Positions 1-4,290 are shown, counted from the stretch's first letter. The stretch: DNA of 5,776 nucleotides from Thermococcus sp. (GCA_027074805.1 JALTCK010000122.1:1-5776); one strand, 5' to 3'. Translations and numbers: made by a program. The notes: a model not told the origin generated them from the sequence alone.

Positions 1-1
1 C

Positions 2-283
2 TTCGTGGCTGTTTACAAATACGGCCGCTGCCTCGGCCACGTCTGTGTCTGTCTGAAGGTTGATACCGTGGATTTTGTTCCATCGGCCTACATATACGAC
101 ATCGAGACCCTCTTCCCTGGGATTGGGATAGGGAGCGCTCTCCTGGAGAAGGCAGAGGAGTGGGCGAGGGAGAATGGGGCAAAGAAGATCTCCCTGAGGG
201 TTGACGTTAACAACCCCGCAAGGAAGTGGTATTCCGAAAAGGGCTACTCTGAAAGGGCTGTTATTATGGAAAAGACTCTTTAA
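2..283 (+). CDS. GNAT-family N-acetyltransferase, C-terminal part (5' end outside window)
   Basis: The reading frame is open from the left edge and ends at a TAA at 281-283, leaving 93 residues of an acetyl-CoA-dependent acyltransferase. What is seen: a beta strand (AYIYDIETLF) runs into the acetyl-CoA-binding turn PGIGIGSALL (window residues 39-48), then an amphipathic helix LEKAEEWAREN, a strand KKISLRVDV, and the closing GNAT signature NNPARKWYSEKGY (70-82). GNAT proteins are usually about 140-170 residues, so roughly the N-terminal third is missing. A GTG at position 5 could be mistaken for the start, but it lies inside the fold, so the true start is upstream. The usual Arg/Gln that opens the Q/R-x-x-G-x-G motif is Pro39 here, which is odd. 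The substrate cannot be told: thermophilic archaeal GNATs include protein N-terminal and small-molecule acetylases. Confidence 0.85.
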   Translation, partial: FVAVYKYGRCLGHVCVCLKVDTVDFVPSAYIYDIETLFPGIGIGSALLEKAEEWARENGAKKISLRVDVNNPARKWYSEKGYSERAVIMEKTL

Positions 284-297
284 CGTCCAGTTCAAAC

Positions 298-319
298 TTT
301 CCGTTTTGGAAACCTTTTT
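298..319 (+). terminator. Possible hairpin plus T-tract terminator of the acetyltransferase gene
   Basis: The arms TTTCC (298-302) and GGAAA (308-312) are perfect complements around a GTTTT loop, and a T5 run follows at 315-319, 15 bases after the acetyltransferase stop codon. The stem is short and AT-rich, but archaeal RNA polymerase terminates mainly on T-runs. The second arm and the T-run also read as a BRE/TATA for the next gene, so the assignment is shared. Confidence 0.4.
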
Positions 320-321
320 CT
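308..321 (+). promoter_or_regulatory. Candidate BRE/TATA for the 82-codon gene
   Basis: GGAAACCTTTTTCT resembles the thermococcal pattern of an A-rich BRE followed by a T-rich TATA region, though it lacks the usual closing TTAA. Initiation about 25 bases downstream would fall near 340-345. This favours a leaderless start at ATG 343 over ATG 331. Confidence 0.4.
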
Positions 322-342
322 AGTACCTCTATGACTCTGCTG

Positions 343-591
343 ATGATCGTGAGGAACAGGATAGTCCTAAAGGAAGGCTACGTACCGTTCGAAGTTAGGA
401 GGACCAGGAAAGGCTTATCCCTGAGAATCGAGCTGCTCGGGAAACCGCTCGAGTACTTCGTGGATTGCCCGTGCTTTGGGCTGCCGGAGTTCCTCCGCCT
501 CTTTCTGCCTGCTCTGGAAGAAAAGATCGGCGAAATAAAAGGTGTTTTCGTTGAGAAGATTGAAGAGTCCACCAGAGAAGACTCATGGTGA
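343..591 (+). CDS. Hypothetical small protein, about 82 aa
   Basis: I do not recognise this family. The frame is open from ATG 331 (86 codons), but the predicted transcription start lies near 340-345 and no Shine-Dalgarno precedes either ATG. I therefore prefer the leaderless ATG at 343; GTG 349 is also possible. The product is basic at its N-terminus (RNRIVLKEGY, RRTRKG), has a strand-like RIELLGKPLEYFVD and a hydrophobic stretch with a DCPCFGLPEF motif followed by LRLFLPALEE, and ends in a charged tail. It could be a small alpha/beta domain; the Cys-Pro-Cys pair alone is not enough to claim metal binding. The gene stands alone between the acetyltransferase and the 57-codon gene, 52 bases from the latter. 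Codon use is like that of its neighbours, which supports a real gene, but function is unknown. Confidence 0.6.
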   Translation: MIVRNRIVLKEGYVPFEVRRTRKGLSLRIELLGKPLEYFVDCPCFGLPEFLRLFLPALEEKIGEIKGVFVEKIEESTREDSW

Positions 592-597
592 GACTCC

Positions 598-610
598 GGA
601 AATTATTTAA
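598..610 (+). promoter_or_regulatory. BRE/TATA promoter of the 57-codon gene
   Basis: GGAAATTATTTAA is a good archaeal BRE (GGAAA) plus TATA box (TTATTTAA, 603-610). Initiation about 25 bases downstream, near 631, would give a leader of about 13 bases containing the GGTGAT ribosome-binding site. Confidence 0.6.
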
Positions 611-634
611 TTCGCGGCAACAATAGAAAGACAC

Positions 635-640
635 GGTGAT
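635..640 (+). promoter_or_regulatory. Ribosome-binding site GGTGAT that decides a small-gene start
   Basis: GGTGAT lies three bases (AAA) before ATG 644. It is complementary to the anti-Shine-Dalgarno end of archaeal 16S rRNA (GAUCACCUCC) and is spaced as at purB in this window. It is the main reason for believing the short ORF that follows. Confidence 0.65.
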
Positions 641-643
641 AAA

Positions 644-817
644 ATGGGGGCCCCGGCCAGGAAGGTCCAGCTCATGATAACCTACCCCCACCTGCGAAAG
701 TTCTTTAAGAAGGCCCCGAGTCTGGAGGAGGTTAGAGAGACCCTCTCCGGCATTAGCGGGGAGTTGAGTGAAGAGGTAATTAAAGAGCGGGGAGAAGAGA
801 AGCTCACTCTTTTCTGA
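644..817 (+). CDS. Hypothetical small protein, 57 aa
   Basis: I do not recognise this family. ATG 644 follows a matching promoter and a GGTGAT ribosome-binding site, and the frame runs to TGA at 815-817. The product begins MGAPARKVQLMITYPHLRKF and continues with FKKAPSLEEVRETLSGISGE, then a charged helix-like tail ending KLTLF. It is mostly helix-forming, with a basic first third and an acidic second half, and has no Cys, signal peptide or membrane segment. The combination of TATA box, ribosome-binding site, and Lys/Glu-rich composition supports a real gene despite its length. Its last 14 bases overlap the 3' end of mtnA on the opposite strand, so the two transcripts must run into each other. 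A small RNA- or protein-binding role is possible but cannot be shown. Confidence 0.65.
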   Translation: MGAPARKVQLMITYPHLRKFFKKAPSLEEVRETLSGISGELSEEVIKERGEEKLTLF

Positions 818-1874
818 ACAGCCTCTTCAAGTTCCTTTCAAACGGCGGCCAGACAACGCCCTGATCCGTGATTATGCCGGTTAGATACTTGTGCGGAGTA
901 ACGTCGAAGGCCGGGTTGTAGACGTCTACATCCGGTGCAATCTTGCAGCCGCCGCAGGTGAGGATTTCCTCCGGCTTGCGCTCCTCTATGGGTATCTCCT
1001 TCCCGCTCTTGAGGCTCATGTCTATCGTTGAGAGAGGCGCCACCGTGAAGAACGGTATCCCGTGCTCCCTCGCGAGCACCGCCAAGGTGTACGTCCCTAT
1101 CTTGTTGGCGAAGTCGCCATTCGCTACGATCCTATCGGCGCCGACTATTATGGCATCCACTTTGCCCTGCTGCATCACGAAGCCAGCCATGTTGTCGGTT
1201 ATGAGCTTGAGGGGGATTCCATCGTAGTGGTACTCCCAGGCGCTCAGGCGGGCGCCCTGGAGGACGGGCCTCGTCTCGTCCACCCAGAGGAGTTTAAGCG
1301 TTCCATCGCGGTGCATGACCCTGAGAACGGCTCCGACCGTCCCGAGCTGGACTGTGGCCAAGCTACCCGCGTTGCAGTGGGTTAGAACGTTCCCCTCGGG
1401 CAGAACCTCCGCTCCGTAGTGTCCCATCCTGAGGTTTGCCTCCACATCCTCGTCGGCTATTTTCTGAGCTTCGCTCACGATGAGCCTCTTTATTTCGTCG
1501 AGAGGGTCTTCAAAGTGCTCCTCGACAAGCTTCTTGATTCTGTTGAGGGCCCAGAAGAGGTTTACAGCGGTCGGCCTCGTGTTTTTAAGCCTGTCGTAGG
1601 CCGAATAAAAGCCGTCCATGAAATCGTCCTTCGTTTTAGCTTTAGCCGTGTCCGCGTAGAGTGCGAGACCGAAGGCGGCCGCCGCCCCGATGGCCGGCGC
1701 ACCGCGGACCTTCATCGTGACTATAGCCTCGGTGACCTCTTCAACGGTCGTCAGTTCTATCGTCCTGAACTCCCTTGGAAGGAGAGTCTGGTCGATCATG
1801 ATCACTTTTCCCCTCTCGTATTCAACGCTTCTCGGGAGCCTCGTGAGGTCCTCTGGTCTGTATCTCAACTCCAC
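804..1874 (-). CDS. mtnA: S-methyl-5-thioribose-1-phosphate isomerase (MtnA), 356 aa
   Basis: It converts methylthioribose-1-phosphate, made by MTA phosphorylase, to methylthioribulose-1-phosphate in cytoplasmic methionine salvage. It belongs to the eIF2B-alpha/beta/delta-like isomerase superfamily. Seen in order: an N-terminal helical domain with RGAPAIG at 57-63; THCNAGSLAT at 165-174 with the expected catalytic Cys167; DETRPVLQGARL at 199-210; GADRI at 245-249 with the expected catalytic Asp247; and NKIGTYTLA at 258-266. Length matches family members of about 350 residues. The frame is open another 84 codons upstream, but that part is not MtnA-like and covers the divergent promoter; I chose GTG 1874 because GGTGAT stands four bases before it. 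The related ribose-1,5-bisphosphate isomerase of the archaeal AMP pathway has similar Cys/Asp residues but is shorter (about 320); the RGAPAIG form and the length favour MtnA. No other salvage gene is adjacent. Confidence 0.92.
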   Translation of the reverse strand: MELRYRPEDLTRLPRSVEYERGKVIMIDQTLLPREFRTIELTTVEEVTEAIVTMKVRGAPAIGAAAAFGLALYADTAKAKTKDDFMDGFYSAYDRLKNTRPTAVNLFWALNRIKKLVEEHFEDPLDEIKRLIVSEAQKIADEDVEANLRMGHYGAEVLPEGNVLTHCNAGSLATVQLGTVGAVLRVMHRDGTLKLLWVDETRPVLQGARLSAWEYHYDGIPLKLITDNMAGFVMQQGKVDAIIVGADRIVANGDFANKIGTYTLAVLAREHGIPFFTVAPLSTIDMSLKSGKEIPIEERKPEEILTCGGCKIAPDVDVYNPAFDVTPHKYLTGIITDQGVVWPPFERNLKRLFRKE

Positions 1875-1878
1875 CGCT

Positions 1879-1884
1879 ATCACC
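1879..1884 (-). promoter_or_regulatory. Ribosome-binding site GGTGAT of mtnA
   Basis: Read on the minus strand, GGTGAT is followed by AGCG and then GTG 1874. It fixes the mtnA start at a GTG and rules out the long upstream extension of the frame. Confidence 0.75.
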
Positions 1885-1885
1885 C

Positions 1886-1898
1886 CAAAGGGTTTAAG
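1886..1898 (+). promoter_or_regulatory. NTPase gene promoter (BRE/TATA)
   Basis: CAAAGGGTTTAAG contains an AAAGGG BRE-like stretch and the TATA element TTTAAG (1893-1898). The TATA centre is 34.5 bases from ATG 1930, predicting initiation near 1920. The core hexamer is identical to the mtnA one and lies in inverted orientation to it. Confidence 0.5.
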
Positions 1899-1905
1899 GG
1901 AGGAA

Positions 1906-1917
1906 CTTAAATCTCCT
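1906..1917 (-). promoter_or_regulatory. mtnA promoter (BRE/TATA)
   Basis: On the minus strand AAGGAGATTTAAG reads as a purine-rich BRE followed by the TATA element TTTAAG (1911 down to 1906). The TATA centre is 34.5 bases from GTG 1874, predicting initiation near 1884 and a leader of about 10 bases. It interlocks with the NTPase promoter on the other strand. Confidence 0.55.
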
Positions 1918-1929
1918 TCGGTGAGTGAG

Positions 1930-2472
1930 ATGGCGCTGAGAATATTCGTAACGGGCCCGCCTGGTGTCGGGAAAACAACGCTTGTTGAGAGGGTTGCAAG
2001 GGAAGTCGATCGATGGGGGTACATTGTGGGCGGCATGATAACGAGGGAAGTGAGAAGGGGTGGAAGGCGCGTCGGCTTCAAAATCACCGCAATAGACACA
2101 GGGGAGGAAGGAACCCTTGCGAGCATCAGGGGAACCTCTCACCTGCCGGGGCTTCCCTTCGGGAAGTACGTCGTTCACGTCGACGAGATAGAGGGGGTTG
2201 CCGTTCCCGCCATAAGGCGTGCCATTGATGAGGCGGATTTAATCGTTATAGACGAAATTGGCCCCATGGAGTACAAGAGCGACGAGTTCATTCGTGTAGT
2301 TGGCGATGTTCTGAAGTCAGAAAAACCGCTGTTGGCCGTTGTTCACAGGAAGATGGTCGATAGGTTCCGCCCTCTCGGGAAGCTTCATACACTGAGCATT
2401 GAAAACAGGAACGTCGAGTTTGGGATAATCCTTGATGAGATAATGAAGGAGTTGAAAGGTGTCAGAGGTTAA
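1930..2472 (+). CDS. THEP1-family nucleoside-triphosphatase, 180 aa
   Basis: It is a P-loop NTPase of the THEP1 family (COG1618; relatives include Aquifex THEP1 and human NTPCR), which hydrolyse ATP, GTP and other NTPs in vitro; the cellular role is unsettled. Seen: Walker A GPPGVGKTT at 9-17 with Lys15 directly after the first strand; the family's GGMITREVRRGGRRVGF at 34-50; a strand containing KITAIDTGEEGTLA; Walker B LIVIDEIGPME at 104-114 with Asp108 and Glu109; and VVHR at 137-140. Length is normal for the family (about 175-190). GGTGAG at 1920-1925, four bases before ATG 1930, sets the start; the frame is open 80 codons further upstream, but that lies over mtnA. The 3' end overlaps the CBS gene by 11 bases tail to tail. 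The divergent pairing with mtnA gives no clear functional hint beyond both handling phosphorylated nucleotide-derived compounds. Confidence 0.92.
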   Translation: MALRIFVTGPPGVGKTTLVERVAREVDRWGYIVGGMITREVRRGGRRVGFKITAIDTGEEGTLASIRGTSHLPGLPFGKYVVHVDEIEGVAVPAIRRAIDEADLIVIDEIGPMEYKSDEFIRVVGDVLKSEKPLLAVVHRKMVDRFRPLGKLHTLSIENRNVEFGIILDEIMKELKGVRG

Positions 2473-2995
2473 GACTGTCCTTGCAGCTTTCACATATCCA
2501 CTTCTCGCCGCCCTCTATGTAGACCTTGTAGAGTGGCCCGTACTGTCCGCAGAGCTCGCAGATTCCATAAACCTCTGTTTCTTCCGTCAGCTCCTCTTCA
2601 TTCTCACTGTTATAGGTGTTGAGTGCAGCTAAAAGGTCGGCGGCAGTGACGAAGCCTATTGGCTTTCCAAGGCGCGTGACGAGGAGCCTTCTAATCCCTT
2701 TGTCCATCATTTTGTCGATAGCGTCACTAATGTCGTAGTCATCCTCTATTGTAACTGGTTTTTTGGTCATGACTTCTTTGACTTTGACGCTTTTGGGATC
2801 CCTGCCCTTGGCAACGACCTTGTCGAGGATGTCCCTGTCCGTTATGATCCCGACTATTTCATCCTTATCAACGACCACGGCACTTCCAACTTTGTTCTTT
2901 GATAGAATCCTAGCAACCCTGTGTACGCTGTCGTTGGGTTTTACGATGACTGCCTTCCTCTTAACCACTTGTCCCACGGCTATCCTTGACGCCAT
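2462..2995 (-). CDS. Two-CBS-domain protein with C-terminal zinc ribbon, 177 aa
   Basis: CBS pairs (Bateman modules) bind adenosyl ligands such as AMP, ATP or S-adenosylmethionine and usually sense energy state. Seen: CBS1 at about 8-62 with VGSAVVVDKDEIVGIITDRDIL; CBS2 at about 73-127 with VMTKKPVTIEDD, GIRRLLVTRLGKPIGFVTAADLL; an acidic linker (130-141); and a ribbon of paired cysteines Cys146/Cys149 and Cys168/Cys171 (CELC and CESC) about 18 residues apart, a layout that can bind Zn or Fe. From memory, Thermoplasma Ta0289 has the same architecture and nearly the same length (178), with a rubredoxin-like ribbon. There is no enzyme domain, so it probably acts as a ligand sensor or adaptor whose partner is unknown. 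ATG 2995 follows GAGGTGG four bases upstream, and the gene has its own strong promoter, 49 bases after the regulator gene on the same strand. Confidence 0.9.
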   Translation of the reverse strand: MASRIAVGQVVKRKAVIVKPNDSVHRVARILSKNKVGSAVVVDKDEIVGIITDRDILDKVVAKGRDPKSVKVKEVMTKKPVTIEDDYDISDAIDKMMDKGIRRLLVTRLGKPIGFVTAADLLAALNTYNSENEEELTEETEVYGICELCGQYGPLYKVYIEGGEKWICESCKDSLNL

Positions 2996-3030
2996 TTTAC
3001 CACCTCGTCAACGGGGGTAAGAGGAGAGCC

Positions 3031-3044
3031 TTAAAAAACTTTCC
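3031..3044 (-). promoter_or_regulatory. CBS gene promoter, overlapping the regulator's terminator position
   Basis: On the minus strand GGAAAGTTTTTTAA starts directly after the TGA of the winged-helix gene. GGAAAG is a model BRE and TTTTTTAA a model TATA. Initiation is expected near 3010-3013, giving a leader of about 15-18 bases with GAGGTGG at 3000-3006. The T6 run (3033-3038) could equally end the upstream transcript. Confidence 0.7.
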
Positions 3045-3728
3045 TCATTCCCTTCTTTTCAGGAGGTAGTATGCGATGACAAACGTTATTATGAAGGCTA
3101 AAACTGCCATCAGAACAGGTTCCAACCCCTGAGGGCTGTTGAATGAAACTGAGGAGGTTCCAACATGAGATGTTGTTGTCTTTGCTCCGGGGATGGCTTT
3201 ACTGCCGGTAGTTGTATTCGGTGCGACCATCAACCGGAAAAGTGAGGATGTGGTTGTGTTCGAGACATAAGAAGCTGTGTAGCTGAGGTTGGATCCTTCA
3301 TTCACTCCGGGCGTTTTCAGGATGGCAGTTGATGTTTTGTAAACAATCAGTGAAACAACACCCGCCAATCCCAGGCTGATGACGTGAAGCTTCTCAAATG
3401 AAAACGTCTTTTTGTGTACTTTTTGAATACTCTTCCTTGGTAAAAGGAGAATCGGCCTGTTTGAAGCCCTGTAGAGTTTCACTTCCTGCAGGCGTTTGCC
3501 GTACTTCTTTCCTGCTATCTCAACAAGTCCCACACGCATCATCTTGTCTATGTGGTATGAGACCGTTGATATGGGCAGGTTAAGTTCCTTGGCAATTTCG
3601 CTGATTGACATTGGGGTTTCTTCTATCAGGTGGAGGATCGCTATAGCCTTTTCGTTCATTAGAATTTGAGCGAGTTCCTTTGCCCTCTCATCGTTAATAT
3701 CTATGGTCTCGTAGCCCAAAACCTCCAC
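3045..3728 (-). CDS. Membrane-anchored ArsR-like winged-helix transcriptional regulator, 227 aa
   Basis: Predicted one-component regulator tethered to the membrane. Residues about 13-95 form an ArsR-type winged helix: LAQILMNEKAIAILHLIEE, then SISEIAKELNLPISTVSYHI with recognition helix at about 53-63, then a wing ending EVKLYRAS. A basic linker (98-107, RKSIQKVHKK) leads to membrane segment 1 (about 114-130), a 72-residue loop in which 27 residues are Ser or Thr and which holds three N-glycosylation sequons (Asn147, Asn157, Asn171), membrane segment 2 (about 203-223) and a short cytoplasmic KRRE end. The loop should be outside the cell. GTG 3728 is the first start after an in-frame TAG and lies at the predicted initiation site, so translation may be leaderless; TTG 3719, preceded by GGTGGAGG, is an alternative. 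Targets are unknown; itself and the CBS gene are candidates by proximity only. Confidence 0.85.
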   Translation of the reverse strand: MEVLGYETIDINDERAKELAQILMNEKAIAILHLIEETPMSISEIAKELNLPISTVSYHIDKMMRVGLVEIAGKKYGKRLQEVKLYRASNRPILLLPRKSIQKVHKKTFSFEKLHVISLGLAGVVSLIVYKTSTAILKTPGVNEGSNLSYTASYVSNTTTSSLFRLMVAPNTTTGSKAIPGAKTTTSHVGTSSVSFNSPQGLEPVLMAVLAFIITFVIAYYLLKRRE

Positions 3729-3750
3729 CTAACGGCTTTATGTAGGGCGG

Positions 3751-3765
3751 GTATTAAAACTTTTC
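3751..3765 (-). promoter_or_regulatory. Promoter of the winged-helix regulator gene
   Basis: On the minus strand GAAAAGTTTTAATAC is a strong BRE/TATA. Initiation about 25 bases downstream falls near 3728-3731, at or next to the GTG start, implying a leaderless or almost leaderless mRNA. Confidence 0.65.
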
Positions 3766-3791
3766 ACAACTTCGAATCCGATTGAAGTGAT

Positions 3792-3825
3792 CAGAAAAGC
3801 CTAAGGAAAAGGAAAGGGGTCAAAT
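3792..3825 (-). terminator. Pyrimidine-rich terminator of alba
   Basis: Directly after the alba stop, the minus strand reads CCCCTTTTCCTTTTCC and then CTTTTCTG: three T4 runs in a pyrimidine tract with no hairpin. This matches the T-tract type of archaeal termination, and a highly expressed chromatin gene would need it ahead of the regulator gene downstream. Confidence 0.5.
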
Positions 3826-4101
3826 TCACGGCTTCTCGAGAACGATCTCAATGGTTGAAGTGTTGGCGGTCCTGCCGTCGGCAGTCGGAAGCTCCTCGGT
3901 GCCGATCCTGATCTCCTTGACCCTGACCTCTGGAAGGAACCTGTTCCTGACGATCTCGGCGACGTCAACGGCCCTGCTGATGGCCCTACCGCGCGCCTTA
4001 ACGCTGACTTCTTTGGCCCCCTCGTTGAACTGGGTTATAACGGCCAGGACGTAGTTCATAACCGGCTTCTTTCCGATGTAGACAACATGCTCCTCTGCCA
4101 T
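3826..4101 (-). CDS. albA: Alba (Sac10b-family) DNA/RNA-binding chromatin protein, 91 aa
   Basis: Alba is a small dimeric protein that coats and bridges DNA and also binds RNA; in Thermococcales it acts beside histones and TrmBL2. Seen: the N-terminal strand VVYIGKKPVMNYV with the conserved Gly-Lys-Lys-Pro (10-13) whose lysines contact nucleic acid; the helix and strand KEVSVKARGRAISRAVDVAEIVRNRF holding the Arg/Lys patch; and the C-terminal strands RIGTEELPTADGRTANTSTIEIVLEK, including the hairpin that enters the minor groove. Length is the usual 90 or so. The frame extends to GTG 4110, but GGAGGTG at 4108-4114, six bases upstream, fixes ATG 4101. The gene has its own promoter, diverges from purB and ends in a T-rich terminator, so it is probably monocistronic. 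Confidence 0.96.
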   Translation of the reverse strand: MAEEHVVYIGKKPVMNYVLAVITQFNEGAKEVSVKARGRAISRAVDVAEIVRNRFLPEVRVKEIRIGTEELPTADGRTANTSTIEIVLEKP

Positions 4102-4107
4102 CTTTGG

Positions 4108-4114
4108 CACCTCC
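4108..4114 (-). promoter_or_regulatory. Ribosome-binding site GGAGGTG of alba
   Basis: GGAGGTG on the minus strand, six bases before ATG 4101, is a near-perfect Shine-Dalgarno sequence. It fits a highly translated gene and rejects the upstream GTG 4110, which lies inside the site. Confidence 0.8.
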
Positions 4115-4149
4115 GGAAGTTTTGTCGTTAGCGTATCGTGGAGTTTCGG

Positions 4150-4164
4150 TTAAATACTTTTCGG
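4150..4164 (-). promoter_or_regulatory. alba promoter (BRE/TATA)
   Basis: On the minus strand CCGAAAAGTATTTAA contains a strong BRE (CGAAAAG) and TATA (TATTTAA). Initiation is expected near 4129, giving a leader of about 28 bases, longer than others in the window. A perfect 6-bp inverted repeat (AAATAC 4152-4157, GTATTT 4164-4169) spans the element. Confidence 0.65.
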
Positions 4165-4249
4165 TATTTTCGAGCCGGCATACCTCATTTTCTCAACCTC
4201 TGTGGGGAAATCGGGCCTCTTCCATTATTCCTGCATCTTCTTGTTAAGC

Positions 4250-4262
4250 AAAAGGTTTTAAG
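4250..4262 (+). promoter_or_regulatory. purB promoter (BRE/TATA)
   Basis: AAAAGGTTTTAAG reads as BRE plus TATA (4256-4262). Initiation about 25 bases downstream is near 4284, just ahead of the ribosome-binding site. A second TATA-like CTTTTAAAT at 4264-4272 would start transcription at about the ATG and is the weaker candidate. Confidence 0.6.
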
Positions 4263-4284
4263 GCTTTTAAATTGCCATGTATCT

Positions 4285-4290
4285 GGTGAT
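4285..4290 (+). promoter_or_regulatory. Ribosome-binding site GGTGAT of purB
   Basis: GGTGAT precedes ATG 4294 by three bases (ATC). It sets the purB start and excludes the 52-codon upstream extension of the open frame, which covers the promoter. Confidence 0.8.

Noticed and set aside
341..425. Possible C/D box sRNA (TGATGA near 341 and CTGA near 421)
   Set aside because: The C-box has C instead of a purine at its first position, and the box spacing is about 80 bases, longer than the usual archaeal 50-60.
395..691. A 98-codon minus-strand frame over both small genes
   Set aside because: It has no promoter or ribosome-binding site, and its composition (rich in Arg, Ser, Gly and Cys) is typical of a shadow frame.
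1419..1910. A 163-codon open frame on the plus strand
   Set aside because: It lies entirely antisense to mtnA, has no ribosome-binding site, and its translation has no recognisable domain. Long antisense frames are expected opposite GC-rich codons.
1690..1929. An 80-codon N-terminal extension of the NTPase
   Set aside because: It is antisense to mtnA, and the family begins a few residues before the Walker A strand, as it does from ATG 1930.
1875..2126. An 84-codon N-terminal extension of mtnA
   Set aside because: It crosses the divergent promoter and the start of the NTPase gene, reads as low-complexity Ser/Pro/Thr, and the GGTGAT site supports GTG 1874.
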